Part shown: positions 1-9,369 of the stretch, piece by piece
How the letters are laid out: each line of letters starts with the position of its first letter
Numbering within the stretch: the stretch's first letter is position 1
NCBI GenBank assembly: GCA_944381105.1
Contig: CALWJU010000033.1
Span: forward strand, 1-56,134
Direction of reading: 5' to 3'
Source of the DNA: an uncultured Clostridia bacterium
GTDB taxonomy: Bacteria; Bacillota; Clostridia; Christensenellales; UBA1242
Length of the DNA: 56,134 nt
The notes under the pieces: generated by a model
Database searches by the model: none
Told to the model about the DNA's origin: nothing
Seen by the model: only the letters and a program-made list of their open reading frames with translations
Translations under genes and position numbers: made by a program

Positions 1-40
1 GTCGAACTTGCTTGCAAGAGTGAGACTGATGGTTTTACAT

Positions 41-123
41 ACTATGTGATGAACACAATTTATTGTGTTTTTGCGTTTAGCAAAATTAAAATTTAACTTG
101 CTTAAATTTTAACATCACATAGT
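41..123 (-). repeat. 83-bp cloverleaf-like palindromic element, copy 1
   Basis: The ends ACTATGTGATG and CATCACATAGT are perfect inverted repeats of 11 bp. Read on the minus strand, the inside holds three consecutive hairpins: an AT-rich one (TTAAAATTTAA loop TTAAATTTTAA), TTTTGC loop GCAAAA, and ACACAAT loop ATTGTGT. The same architecture recurs at 13890, 33739, 54035 and 54168 with different stem sequences. In the minus reading direction it follows the HAD gene, so it may form the 3' end of that transcript. Confidence 0.85.
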
Positions 124-152
124 TTATTTTATAATTCTTTAATGTAGAAACT

Positions 153-638
153 TTACTCAATAAGCATGCTGACATGCTCTGCATCAATGCCTAAACTTTG
201 TGTTGCTTTGATAACTCTGTGGTCATCTTCGATAAGAAAGGCAGTTTCATCGCTAGAAAGTATCTTTTTAATTTTATTGCCTTTTAAAAAGTGTTTGTTA
301 TCGCTGGTGTAATTTTCATTTGATAGCACAATAATAAAAATATTTTCTGGTATTATAAAAGGTGCAAATTTTCTTAGCCACTCAATCTTCTCTTCTTTTT
401 GCTCTTGATAGTGGCAATTGCTTAAAATACAGACTTCAACGTTTGGAATTTTACTTAACCTCTCCATAACTTTCAAAACGGTTTTTATCGGTCTTTTATC
501 AAGGAAAAGTCCCTTTTTATTTGTAAGAATATCATTTTTCTCTCCACTTTTAAACTCGGCACATGTTCCGTCCATGTCAAAGAATACTTTTACCTTTTTG
601 GTCTTTGCCATTTCTAAAATCTTATCAAATAAAATCAT
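153..638 (-). CDS. HAD-superfamily hydrolase, 5'-nucleotidase (NT5C)-like
   Basis: This 161-residue protein opens with the HAD motif I, FFDMDGT, where the first Asp is the nucleophile and the second the acid/base of phosphoryl transfer. A later ILSN segment fits motif II and LIEDD fits the acidic motif IV that holds Mg2+. The size and pattern resemble small cytosolic 5'(3')-deoxyribonucleotidase-like HAD proteins, so a phosphatase acting on a nucleotide or other small phosphate ester is likely; the substrate is unknown. The start at 638 is chosen because AAAGGAG lies 5 bases upstream; an in-frame ATG 24 bases earlier has no ribosome binding site. A second, unrelated HAD protein lies at 32962. 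Confidence 0.75.
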   Translation of the reverse strand: MILFDKILEMAKTKKVKVFFDMDGTCAEFKSGEKNDILTNKKGLFLDKRPIKTVLKVMERLSKIPNVEVCILSNCHYQEQKEEKIEWLRKFAPFIIPENIFIIVLSNENYTSDNKHFLKGNKIKKILSSDETAFLIEDDHRVIKATQSLGIDAEHVSMLIE

Positions 639-802
639 ATTTTCTCCTTTGTAATATAACATTTATTTCAAAACTCAACTTAAATAAACTCGCATAGCGT
701 TTTTATTTACTTAAAAAATAGACAACTTTTTTTATTTTACTTTTATAAATAGACAATCTTTTCTATTTGCTTAATTAAATAGACAACTTTAAAGAATATC
801 TT

Positions 803-1507
803 TTAATTTATTTCAATTACCTGTCCTTGATAGGTTTCATTTAGCCCAGATTCTTTAATAAGAGGGAGGGTGAGAGTAGACAGATGCACAGGATAGAAAG
901 ATACATCTTTGTACTCATTCGATAGAGTTTTGACCTCATCAATTGTCAGATGTTTGAGATTTTTTTGTATATTTGAGGTGTCAATAAAGACCGCCTTGCT
1001 TTTCTTGATGATTTTTATTAGGCTGTTGCACATGCAACTATCTCCTGAAAAACCAACCTTTATAGTGTCGTCGTCAATCACATATCCATAGGCGTCAAGA
1101 CTACCATGTGTCATCTTATATGACCTAATTTTATATTTTCCGAGATTAAAAGTCTTGCCATTTTCACACTCTTTTATCTCAAATTTTTCTTCCACATAGT
1201 TTTTAAGATGAGGCACGTCAAAGGCGTTAAATAGTGAATATAGCCTTTCTCTGCAACCCTTAGGTGCGACTATCACATACTTTTTATCCTGTCTTGCAAG
1301 CACATCAACCAAAAGGTGTAAATCGGCAAAGTGGTCGGAGTGAAAATGCGAGATTAGTATATATTTTACGTTGTCGAGGCAATAGTCGTTATAAAGTGTT
1401 TTAAAACTTCCTTGTGGCACATCAAGGATAATGTCATCATTTATTATGTAACTTGTTGCTAGGTTTTTAGTCCATGTGCAACAATTTCCAACAAGAGTAA
1501 CTAACAT
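803..1507 (-). CDS. Metallo-beta-lactamase-fold hydrolase (RNase Z-like)
   Basis: The 234-residue protein has the metal-binding HxHxDH motif (HFHSDH, residues 54-59). Further on are HGS, a SGDS segment carrying the bridging Asp, and a C-terminal HLS that supplies the last His. These mark a cytoplasmic binuclear-zinc hydrolase of the MBL fold. The compact length and lack of extra domains fit the RNase Z / phosphodiesterase-like branch rather than glyoxalase II, but the substrate cannot be told from sequence. The ATG is preceded by AAAAGGATG. It stands alone between the HAD gene and the membrane-protein/glycosyltransferase pair, all on the minus strand, with AT-rich gaps that hold no clear terminator. 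Confidence 0.75.
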   Translation of the reverse strand: MLVTLVGNCCTWTKNLATSYIINDDIILDVPQGSFKTLYNDYCLDNVKYILISHFHSDHFADLHLLVDVLARQDKKYVIVAPKGCRERLYSLFNAFDVPHLKNYVEEKFEIKECENGKTFNLGKYKIRSYKMTHGSLDAYGYVIDDDTIKVGFSGDSCMCNSLIKIIKKSKAVFIDTSNIQKNLKHLTIDEVKTLSNEYKDVSFYPVHLSTLTLPLIKESGLNETYQGQVIEIN

Positions 1508-1658
1508 AATTCATCCTTTTATTAAAAATTATAAACAACAAAATTATTATTAAATAAAGGTAATGCAAAAATAGAAGTAATACAATAGGTAAAATGAATA
1601 TTATCTTATAGGTTTAGAAAGGTATAAATTTATAGCAAATCTCAGACCTATAAATTTT

Positions 1659-2375
1659 CTAAGGCTGATAATTTATGCTTTTCGACATAATTTTCAACTT
1701 TTTTGTGCAAATTTTATATTTTTTATTGTTTTTTAGCACTTTTATATATTTTTTAAGAAAATAATTGTAGTAAAAAATTAGATATACGCCGAGTGCGACT
1801 GTTATAAGTCCTATTGCCATTCCAAAGAGGGTGTTGTAGAGAATGGACTCCTCTACTTTTAAAGAGACAGAAAGCAGTGCAATTTGTGTAAGAACCAAAG
1901 AAGAAAGTGCTGAACAGACATTTGTTATTTTTAGCCCTACGAGCAGTGGGTCCTTTGCTGACCAAGATTTTATAAGACCTCGAACAGAGAAAAATATTTC
2001 GCAAAATGCAACGAGGGCAAAGGTTATTGAAATGATTAGAGCGTATTTTTGCTCGTAGGTATTTAAAAATATTTCAAAGATATACAATAGGTAGATTAGC
2101 CCTGCTACAATTATACTGCAAGCAATCTGTAAGTAATATTTTCTCTCTTTAATAAAATTCTTAGCGTTTCGTCTGCCGTCAAAATATGAACATTTACATA
2201 GACCAATACAAATAGTATAGAATCCACTTAGCGTTAAGAAATATGAAGAGATAAGCCCAGCAAGCACAAGTTTAATCAAAGCCCACGCAAAATTGCCAGC
2301 CATAGAAATTTTATTATGCAAAGTGGTCTTTTGCTTATAAGGCATATTTTTATAAGTCAACAACCAATTTTTCAT
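1659..2375 (-). CDS. Predicted multi-pass membrane protein
   Basis: I do not recognise a family. The 238-residue protein has about five to six hydrophobic segments (roughly residues 28-60, 83-103, 112-135, 150-170, 178-205) and a Lys-rich C-terminal tail of about 30 residues that should be cytoplasmic. Its ATG overlaps the stop codon of the upstream glycosyltransferase gene by one base (TAATG), so the two are translationally coupled and probably work together. By inference it may help export or anchor a glycosylated lipid or polymer made by that enzyme. This is guilt by association only. Short runs of Lys at the end coincide with AT-rich DNA. Confidence 0.6.
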   Translation of the reverse strand: MKNWLLTYKNMPYKQKTTLHNKISMAGNFAWALIKLVLAGLISSYFLTLSGFYTICIGLCKCSYFDGRRNAKNFIKERKYYLQIACSIIVAGLIYLLYIFEIFLNTYEQKYALIISITFALVAFCEIFFSVRGLIKSWSAKDPLLVGLKITNVCSALSSLVLTQIALLSVSLKVEESILYNTLFGMAIGLITVALGVYLIFYYNYFLKKYIKVLKNNKKYKICTKKLKIMSKSINYQP

Positions 2376-3523
2376 TATTTAACCCTACTTTCAAGCACGT
2401 CAATAAACATTTGCTCCATTCTATTCATGCACTCCTCTTGATTAAACCTCTCTCCAAATTGTATGTACTTATCTTTGTAAATTTGCTTTTCCTTAGGGTT
2501 CTCAAACCAAAAGTCAATCTTAGAGGCAAGGTCTTTTGGGTCATCACACTTAAAAATGTTGTTGTCGGATATTGCAAAGTCCTTTGTCGCACTCTTTTTC
2601 GAGTTCGACACAACAGGCACAAGTCCACATGCCACTGCTTCAAGACAGGCAATACCTTCAAGTTCAGCCTTTGCAGGATGGACATAGAGGTCGGCATAGT
2701 TTACAAGGTCAGCCATTTCAGAGCGAGAGAAATATTTTATGATAGGAGGGTTTACAATATTCTCCTCAGCATATTTTTCAAGTCTCTTTTGTAGTGGGCC
2801 TTGTCCTGCAATGATAAGTTGAATTTCGCTGTTATGCTTAGATAGTGCCACCGCTTCAAATAGGGTAATGTGCGATTTTTCTTTGCATAGCCTGCCCGTG
2901 CTTAAAATAATAAACTTGTCTTTAAGATCGTCTGGTTTCTCACAAGGCTTATAGGTCATATATTTATTTACACCATTGCTTATTATGTAATGATTTGTTC
3001 TGCCGACAATGTTTTCAAACACGTCGCAGATAAACTTAGTAGGATAATGCACGGCGTCGCAATATTGATAGAGGTGCTTATAAAACTGCTTGTATATGTG
3101 AGTGTTGAAAGGCTCACAGTTCATAAGCCCAAGGTGGCTTGATACAAGTTCTGCTTGACAATGGAAGCCAGCAGTAACAGGTTTGCCTAGCCTCTTTGCT
3201 ATTCGGCATGCAGTTATACCGAGAGGAAAGGGGAGCATAACATGTACAATATCACAGCCTTTAATCGCCTCAATAATCTTCTTCTTATCTTTTAAAGGAA
3301 GAGATACGCCATTTCTCTCGACAATTTTGTTAAGAGGTCCAAGATTTAATTTGTCAAGCACAATAAATTGCCCATTTTCATTATTTTCGCTCTCGTCAAG
3401 GTCGCAACAAACCACCTTAACAGAGTGTCCTTTTTCTTTTAAGGAATTGATAAGGTTATAGGAGGCAATGCTAGTGCCATTATTTTTCTTTCCTAGTATG
3501 TCGCATACAATTACAATTTTCAT
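2375..3523 (-). CDS. Glycosyltransferase, family GT4 (group 1)
   Basis: The 382-residue protein shows the two-Rossmann GT-B layout. An N-terminal strand MKIVIVCDI and a glycine-containing loop form the acceptor domain. From about residue 210 there is the nucleotide-sugar domain with STGRL, an EK-rich turn and the E-x7-E region (EGIACLEA). Known relatives are retaining transferases that add hexoses to lipids (diacylglycerol glucosyltransferases) or polymers on the cytoplasmic membrane face. The start at 3523 has AAAGGGA upstream; a longer reading from 3619 would add 32 residues without a ribosome binding site. It is coupled to the membrane protein that follows. The acceptor is not predictable, but a membrane glycolipid is a reasonable guess. 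Confidence 0.85.
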   Translation of the reverse strand: MKIVIVCDILGKKNNGTSIASYNLINSLKEKGHSVKVVCCDLDESENNENGQFIVLDKLNLGPLNKIVERNGVSLPLKDKKKIIEAIKGCDIVHVMLPFPLGITACRIAKRLGKPVTAGFHCQAELVSSHLGLMNCEPFNTHIYKQFYKHLYQYCDAVHYPTKFICDVFENIVGRTNHYIISNGVNKYMTYKPCEKPDDLKDKFIILSTGRLCKEKSHITLFEAVALSKHNSEIQLIIAGQGPLQKRLEKYAEENIVNPPIIKYFSRSEMADLVNYADLYVHPAKAELEGIACLEAVACGLVPVVSNSKKSATKDFAISDNNIFKCDDPKDLASKIDFWFENPKEKQIYKDKYIQFGERFNQEECMNRMEQMFIDVLESRVK

Positions 3524-3682
3524 AATATTCCCTTTATTAATATGTGCAAAATCTGACGATACTTGTATTATATCATAAAATTCAGAAAAATCAAAAAATA
3601 AATTTGCAAAATATAACAAAATTATTCATTAAGATATTGCAAAATATGGCTTTGTGTGTTAGAATGATAAAAAGGAAGAAAA

Positions 3683-5086
3683 ATGAAGGATTTCCACCAT
3701 AGCCGAGACAATCTCAAAAAGACAAAGAAAAACAATCAAAGGAAGAGGGCACAGTCCGATCTCGATAAAGAGGTTGAAGCATACATAATGTCTAGCGACG
3801 AAGATTATCCGCTCTATAAACTTGCAAATACTTTAAAGAGCCTTAAACTCACTCCGCAGAGGGCAAAACAGTTGGTAAAAGGGGCGATAAGGGAAAATAT
3901 TAAGGACTATGACCCTCTCGCAGATGGCTATTCGCTATATTTGACTAACGGACTCGAAGAGACACTCTCAAAGTTTTCTATGGCTGACTTTGTAAACAGA
4001 AATTGGCAGTACACACCGCTGATTTTAACTAATGCTGACTATAAAACCTTGCAAGAATGCGAAAAATTTCCGCTATATATGGATAGGTATGACTACTCTT
4101 TGCCTCTTCATAAGTTTGGCAACAATATAAGTTTTCAAAATGAACTAACCTTTAAAAAGAGAAAGATTAAAAATTCAAATGATATAAGTTTTTATACCAC
4201 AAAAGAGGAAAATATGCTCTTTGCAAAAGTTACAAACTTGAAGTTTGAACCGATAAATCATGCTCTTATTAGAGAGGCGAGCAGAGATTTAGTGCAAGAG
4301 GAGAGGGAGAAATTAAAATATAACCCTAGGCTATATAATCGAACCTTTTCTATATCCCTTTATGCTTTGCTTGATGGAGACCCAAGAAAGAGCCACCCAT
4401 TTATTAGATATGACTGTTCAAGTATGACACACTCAAATGTCTTTATGGCAGGGGACAAAAGGGAGAGCGTATATGGTCTTGAATCGGACAACCCTCACTT
4501 TCATTTTCAAAATGAGGACGACCTACTTCTCTGTACAAGAAAGTATAGAGATAATAGCAGAAGGCTAAGGTGGAAAACAGGCAAATGCAATTCAATTGAC
4601 CTAAAACATTTAGTTAAATATCTAGTCAGCCTTGACAACACTCCATATGATGAACTTGAAAAACTCGACCAACAAAATCAAAACTATGGTATGCCATTTT
4701 TGAATTTAAAAATAAAGGGTAAAAAGATAGACACAATAAATATTGATAAACTGCTTAACTCCTACCTCTGCTCCTCGCAAGAAGAGAAGGACTATATCAA
4801 CTCGCTCAAAGAGGACTTCAAACTGTACTGCTTGGTAAAACCTAGCGGAACAGGTGAAAAGAGTTTTAAAAAACTTATATTATCCCTTCAATTTTTGCAG
4901 TTTGTACATGACGAGAGGTTTAATAGCCAAAATTGCGACAGACTTGAACTCCTTTCCAATTTAGAGGTCGAGTGTGCCACAAATGTGGTAAATGCGATAA
5001 CCAACTGCTCTTCAAAGATACTTGAAAGGGACTATAAGCCAAAATTTGTCATTGACAACGAGTTTTTGTCTCCATGTGAAAAATAG
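3683..5086 (+). CDS. Uncharacterised 467-residue protein
   Basis: I recognise no family. The first 30 residues are very basic (KKTKKNN, KRK runs). The rest looks globular and soluble, with no membrane segment. Around residues 220-290 is a patch rich in aromatic and His residues: HPFIRYDCSS, then THSN, then PHFHFQ. Such RYD and PHxH clusters could bind metal, but I cannot link them to a defined domain. A ribosome binding site (AAGGAAG) and a -10 box (TAGAAT) lie just upstream, and a terminator-like hairpin follows at 5240, so this is a real single-gene unit. It faces away from the glycosyltransferase pair. Confidence 0.6.
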   Translation: MKDFHHSRDNLKKTKKNNQRKRAQSDLDKEVEAYIMSSDEDYPLYKLANTLKSLKLTPQRAKQLVKGAIRENIKDYDPLADGYSLYLTNGLEETLSKFSMADFVNRNWQYTPLILTNADYKTLQECEKFPLYMDRYDYSLPLHKFGNNISFQNELTFKKRKIKNSNDISFYTTKEENMLFAKVTNLKFEPINHALIREASRDLVQEEREKLKYNPRLYNRTFSISLYALLDGDPRKSHPFIRYDCSSMTHSNVFMAGDKRESVYGLESDNPHFHFQNEDDLLLCTRKYRDNSRRLRWKTGKCNSIDLKHLVKYLVSLDNTPYDELEKLDQQNQNYGMPFLNLKIKGKKIDTINIDKLLNSYLCSSQEEKDYINSLKEDFKLYCLVKPSGTGEKSFKKLILSLQFLQFVHDERFNSQNCDRLELLSNLEVECATNVVNAITNCSSKILERDYKPKFVIDNEFLSPCEK

Positions 5087-5239
5087 TGATAGATTGTAAA
5101 ACTATAAAAAATAAACATCGTCAAATGTTTTAAATAAAATAGACAAAAAATGCAATGGTAAAACCCAAGAGATAATTTATATAGAAACGCCAATGATAAT
5201 AACCTAATAAAATCATAGTTTAGAAGAAAAATAAAACAG

Positions 5240-5288
5240 AAATAAAAGGTAAAAAATTAAAATTTAGTTTGCCTTTTATTTTTTATTT
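5240..5288 (+). terminator. Rho-independent terminator after the 467-residue gene
   Basis: The arms AATAAAAGG and CCTTTTATT pair around a 22-base AT-rich loop and are followed by T-rich sequence. It closes the unit at 3683. A TATAAT box at 5291 directly after it may be the promoter of the ABC operon. Confidence 0.55.
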
Positions 5289-5290
5289 GC

Positions 5291-5393
5291 TATAATATTT
5301 ATACAATAAAAACAATACTTTATAAGTTGTCGATTGACCAACGAGAATATAACTAAAAACTTTATTGCTCATACTTATAGCAATCGTCAACTT
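5291..5393 (+). promoter_or_regulatory. Promoter and structured leader of the ABC operon
   Basis: TATAAT at 5291-5296 would start a leader of about 190 bases. In it, AAGTTGTCGATTG (5324-5336) pairs with CAATCGTCAACTT (5381-5393): 13 positions with one mismatch, enclosing 44 bases. A short inner hairpin (TTGC...GCAA) would compete for the CAA of the right arm. This looks like a regulatory leader, though the -35 box is poor. Confidence 0.4.
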
Positions 5394-5497
5394 GCTCAGA
5401 GTACAAAATATGGATGAAATTGATAAAAAATATTCTTTTACTAGGCATAAAATAACTTATTTGCATAAAGAATAAAAGAGACAATTTAGGAGGCGTC

Positions 5498-6448
5498 ATG
5501 GAAGAGATAATTGTTGTTGACAAATTAACACAAGACTACGGACATGGTAGAGGAGTTTTTGACGTCTCATTTTCTGTCAAAAAAGGAGAGGTGTTTGGCT
5601 TTTTAGGGCCAAATGGTGCAGGTAAAAGTACAACTATCCGTCATATTATGGGCTTTTCAAAGGCTCAAAAGGGAGAGATAAAGGTATTTGGCATGGAAGC
5701 CTTTTCATCTTACTATAAGATACTTGACAGGGTGGGGTATTTGCCAGGAGAGATAGCACTTCCTGACGGACTTACAGGCTGGGAATTTATTAGGATGATG
5801 TGGTCGCTTAGAAATGTGGAAAATAAGGAGAGACTTGAATACCTTCTCTCAATATTCAAACTTGATCCCTCTGGCGAGACTAAAAAGATGAGCCTAGGCG
5901 ATAAACGTAAACTTGCCATTGTTACCGCATTTATGCACGATCCTGAACTGCTTGTTTTAGACGAGCCAACAAGCGGACTTGATCCTGTCATGCAACAGAC
6001 CTTTATTGACTTTGTTAAGGAGGAGAAAAAGAGAGGCAAGACCATACTTTTGTCCTCGCATATGTTCAATGAGGTTGAGGCGACTTGCGACCGAATTGCT
6101 ATCATTAAAGACGGCTATATTGTGTCCGAATTTGATACAAGCGATATAACACATAACGAGAACAAGACCTTTAAGGTAACCTTTAAAAATCTCAAAGATT
6201 TAGAAGAGGTTGAATCGTCTCTTCCAAAGTTACGTAAAAATGCAATCAATATAAAGAGAATTTCTGTAAAGAGCGTAGATAAAGACAAGAAAACGCTTAC
6301 GATTGCTGTAAACGACAAGGATATAAACAGCCTTATTGACATGCTAAGCAGTTTCAGCATTGAGTCCTACCAGCAAGAAAAATTTACACTTGAAGACTAC
6401 TTTATGGGGTTCTACAAAGAAGATAAAAAATTTGGAATAGAGGTGTAA
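5498..6448 (+). CDS. ABC transporter ATP-binding protein (first of two)
   Basis: The 316-residue protein has Walker A GPNGAGKST (37-45), Walker B LLVLDEP (151-157), a D-loop SGLD and the switch His region SSHMF. It hydrolyses ATP on the cytoplasmic face to drive a membrane partner. The signature motif is unusual, MSLGDKRKLAI instead of LSGGQ. After about residue 220 there is a C-terminal domain of the kind found in CcmA-type exporters. It begins with AGGAGG 6 bases before ATG and heads a three-gene operon; the next gene starts one base after its stop. The pair with the second ATPase probably forms a heterodimer with the permease at 7621. Cargo unknown; drug, peptide or lipid export are all possible. 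Confidence 0.9.
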   Translation: MEEIIVVDKLTQDYGHGRGVFDVSFSVKKGEVFGFLGPNGAGKSTTIRHIMGFSKAQKGEIKVFGMEAFSSYYKILDRVGYLPGEIALPDGLTGWEFIRMMWSLRNVENKERLEYLLSIFKLDPSGETKKMSLGDKRKLAIVTAFMHDPELLVLDEPTSGLDPVMQQTFIDFVKEEKKRGKTILLSSHMFNEVEATCDRIAIIKDGYIVSEFDTSDITHNENKTFKVTFKNLKDLEEVESSLPKLRKNAINIKRISVKSVDKDKKTLTIAVNDKDINSLIDMLSSFSIESYQQEKFTLEDYFMGFYKEDKKFGIEV

Positions 6449-6449
6449 T

Positions 6450-7631
6450 ATGGAGTATGTAATAGAAGCAAAGCACCTTACAAAAGATTATGGCGACAAA
6501 AGAGGGATATTTGACCTCAACTTTTCAATCAAGAAGGGAGAGGTCTTTGGTTTTGTAGGTACAAATGGAAGCGGAAAAACCACAACTATTCGTCATATCA
6601 TGGGCTTTTTAAAGGCTCAAAAGGGAAGCGTAACTGTAATGGGGCTAGACTCATGGAAAAACTCCTGCGAGATTAAAAAATATGTGGAGTATGTGCCTGG
6701 CGAGATAGCCTTTCCCGACCTAAAAGATGGAAACACCTTTTTAAAGGCACAGGCAGAACTGTTAAACCTCAAAAGTATGGACTATGCAAACTACCTTGTC
6801 GACAAACTCCAACTTGACCCCTCTGCCAACCTCAAAAGGATGAGCAAAGGCATGAAGCAAAAGACCGCAATAGTCGCAGCCTTCATGGCAGATAAGGATA
6901 TAATCATACTCGATGAGGCAAATACAGGACTTGACCCGCTTATGAGGGAGACCTTTACCGAGATTTTGCTCGACGAGAAGAAAAAAGGTAAGACTATACT
7001 TATGAGCAGTCAGAGTTTTGACGAACTCGAACAGGTTTGCGACAGAGTAGCCCTCATCTTCAATGGGCATATCATCGATATAGCCGACATGAAAGATATA
7101 AAAGAGAGCAAGTTCAAAGACTTTAAGATTGAGTTTTTGTCAAGAGAGGAATATCTCAAATTTAAAAGGCTAAAATACGAGGTTGTCCGTGATCAAGAGA
7201 AGTACAATCAAGTAACAATCAAGGTCAAGGATAGTGATGTAAATAGACTTTTTAGAACGCTAAAAAACTACCACCTCAAATTTATGAGCGAGGTCAAATA
7301 TAACCTTGAAAAATATTTCAAGAGCGTACTTGCAAAGGAATATTTAAGGCAAGAGGAAGAGTTGAAGAGGGCGAAAGAGAAGGATATCTCAGAGAAAACT
7401 AAGGCAGAGATAAAACAAGAAAAGCATGAAAATAAGTTGCATGCGAAAAAGGTTAGCGAAGAGGAAAAGAGTGAGAAGTTCTTCAATAAACCAAAGCATA
7501 AGCAGGAGAAAAGGGAAAATAAAAAACAGATAAAAGAGATTAAGTCTATCAAAAAAGAGGTCTTAAAATCAGACCGAAAATATAAGAAGATTATAAAAAA
7601 GATAGATAAAGGAGGTAAAGATGTTCAGTAA
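6450..7631 (+). CDS. ABC transporter ATP-binding protein with charged C-terminal extension
   Basis: The 393-residue ATPase is a clear paralogue of its upstream neighbour, with matching phrases such as TIRHIMGF and AQKG. Walker A is GTNGSGKTT (37-45) and Walker B IIILDEA (151-157). The usual Pro after the catalytic Glu is Ala (DEANTGLD), the signature is MSKGMKQ, and the switch position reads SSQSF, with Gln where His is normal. That suggests the two nucleotide sites are not equal. Residues from about 300 to 393 are almost entirely Lys and Glu, probably a long charged helix. Its last 11 bases overlap the permease gene, which points to coupled translation. Confidence 0.9.
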   Translation: MEYVIEAKHLTKDYGDKRGIFDLNFSIKKGEVFGFVGTNGSGKTTTIRHIMGFLKAQKGSVTVMGLDSWKNSCEIKKYVEYVPGEIAFPDLKDGNTFLKAQAELLNLKSMDYANYLVDKLQLDPSANLKRMSKGMKQKTAIVAAFMADKDIIILDEANTGLDPLMRETFTEILLDEKKKGKTILMSSQSFDELEQVCDRVALIFNGHIIDIADMKDIKESKFKDFKIEFLSREEYLKFKRLKYEVVRDQEKYNQVTIKVKDSDVNRLFRTLKNYHLKFMSEVKYNLEKYFKSVLAKEYLRQEEELKRAKEKDISEKTKAEIKQEKHENKLHAKKVSEEEKSEKFFNKPKHKQEKRENKKQIKEIKSIKKEVLKSDRKYKKIIKKIDKGGKDVQ

Positions 7632-9369
7632 AGCACTTTTTAAGCAATCCATGAAAGCCAATTGGGTAAAATGGGTGATGGCGACCGCATCAACCTGTAT
7701 AATGCTGGCAATTGTCATCATAGTGCTAGGTAACCTCGGTATAAACAATATTCGAGACCAACTCAAAGAGGTGTTTACTCAGGCAGACCAGCAGTCCTAT
7801 TTAAAGACAAGTTCAATAGATAGTTATGACCTCTATCTTAACGCTGTTGACTTTGAAAATGGTATGGTTATGCTAGACGAGTCAAATATGGATATGGCGT
7901 CATTACTATGGGGATATGTAACAAGAGGCTATGACAATGCACTTTCAAGTTATCAGCCAGCCGATCCTGAGGCGGAACTTACCGAAGAAGACTATGAGAT
8001 CATAAGAAACAATGCGGTAGACAGCGTCTACGACCAAATAATAGGACTACTAGATATGTTTCCTCAGTACGCCGAAGATTTTAACTTTACAGAAACTGAA
8101 CTTAAACAACTCTTGTATTTCATGATGCTTACATATGAAGATAACCCTGACTTTACAGGAGGGGAGGCGACAAACGAAAAAGTAATCTCGGCGATAAAGA
8201 CAAGATTTCTTGACTATGTTCAAGATAACGCTTATGCAACAGCACTTTCACAAGAGGACGCAACAGAAGAGACCGCTCTTGCCTCAGCCATGTCAGCGAG
8301 AGAACTTGCAAGTGATGCGTTTGACAGTTATGACGATCAAAAAGCCTCAGCAGAAACAGACGGCGGAACTTTTGTATATGACAACGACAATTTTAAAACA
8401 CTGGCAAATGACTATGTAAACAATATGATATATAATCAAGTTCTTACATCCTTTACTCTCGGCTCTGATGGAGATTTAAGCGAAGAAGAGCAGGCAGAGG
8501 CAGAACAAATGGCAGTTGCCTCAAAGGTTATGTCAAATACAGCAATTACTACCTATGAATTTTGGATAAAGGAACTCACCACAGACGAGGATGGCTTGCC
8601 ACTTGACCTTACAGACGAACAACTTGCTCAGGCTTATGCACAGGCAAGAGAGGAGGCGACCAAGAGTATAACCGACCAGATAGATGCGGAGGTATCCAAA
8701 GCCCTAGAAGAGTTAGGAAACATGGATATATATAGTCTTATCATAGGCTCAATCTTTTATAGGATAGCAGGACTCTTGATGCCTATGGTGTTTGTAATCA
8801 TGACAGCAAACGGACTTCTTGCAGGGCAGGTGGACTCAGGCTCAATGGCGTATGTTCTCTCTACTCCTACAAAGAGAAGGACGGTAACCGTTACTCAAAT
8901 GACCTATCTAATTGTCTCACTGTTTGCCATGTTTGCACTTCTTACGATAACAAGTGTAATAGCGGTTTGGATATCAGGCGGAAATGCCTTTGCAATCAAC
9001 TATGAACAAATTCTGCTATTCAACCTCGGTGCATTTTTAACCATGTTTGCAATTGCAGGTTTCTGCTTCATGTGCTCAGCACTTTTCAATAGAACAAAAT
9101 ATTCTCTTGGCATAGGTGGCGGAGTAACAATCTTCTCACTTGTCTGCACAATACTTGGACTTTTCGGTTCAACCGTAGTGCCATCAGCAATGAGAATATC
9201 GGCTATGAATTTCTTCAACTATTTGTCGGTAATAACGCTATATGATACAGTCTCAATAATGGCAGGCTCGCTTGCATACCTATGGAAGTTTGCGATACTG
9301 CTTGGCATAGGAATAGTATGTTTCATAGTAGGCATCTTCCGTTTTGATAAGAAAGACCTGCCACTGTAA
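7621..9369 (+). CDS. ABC-2 type permease with large extracytoplasmic domain
   Basis: The 582-residue membrane protein has one transmembrane helix near residues 16-38. An acidic stretch of about 330 residues, probably outside the membrane, follows. Then come about five helices from residue 375 to the end, in an ABC2-type layout (GLLAGQVDSGSMAYVLSTPTK lies between helices and contains the typical cytoplasmic gate-helix region). It would be the channel partner of the two ATPases encoded just upstream. AAAGGAGG stands 5 bases before its ATG inside the end of the previous gene. The acidic external domain is large for the family and may bind a substrate or the cell wall. Confidence 0.85.
   Translation: MFSKALFKQSMKANWVKWVMATASTCIMLAIVIIVLGNLGINNIRDQLKEVFTQADQQSYLKTSSIDSYDLYLNAVDFENGMVMLDESNMDMASLLWGYVTRGYDNALSSYQPADPEAELTEEDYEIIRNNAVDSVYDQIIGLLDMFPQYAEDFNFTETELKQLLYFMMLTYEDNPDFTGGEATNEKVISAIKTRFLDYVQDNAYATALSQEDATEETALASAMSARELASDAFDSYDDQKASAETDGGTFVYDNDNFKTLANDYVNNMIYNQVLTSFTLGSDGDLSEEEQAEAEQMAVASKVMSNTAITTYEFWIKELTTDEDGLPLDLTDEQLAQAYAQAREEATKSITDQIDAEVSKALEELGNMDIYSLIIGSIFYRIAGLLMPMVFVIMTANGLLAGQVDSGSMAYVLSTPTKRRTVTVTQMTYLIVSLFAMFALLTITSVIAVWISGGNAFAINYEQILLFNLGAFLTMFAIAGFCFMCSALFNRTKYSLGIGGGVTIFSLVCTILGLFGSTVVPSAMRISAMNFFNYLSVITLYDTVSIMAGSLAYLWKFAILLGIGIVCFIVGIFRFDKKDLPL

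Noticed and set aside
3523-3619. Longer start of the GT4 glycosyltransferase
   Set aside because: The added 32 residues are unlike the family and the inner ATG has a good ribosome binding site.
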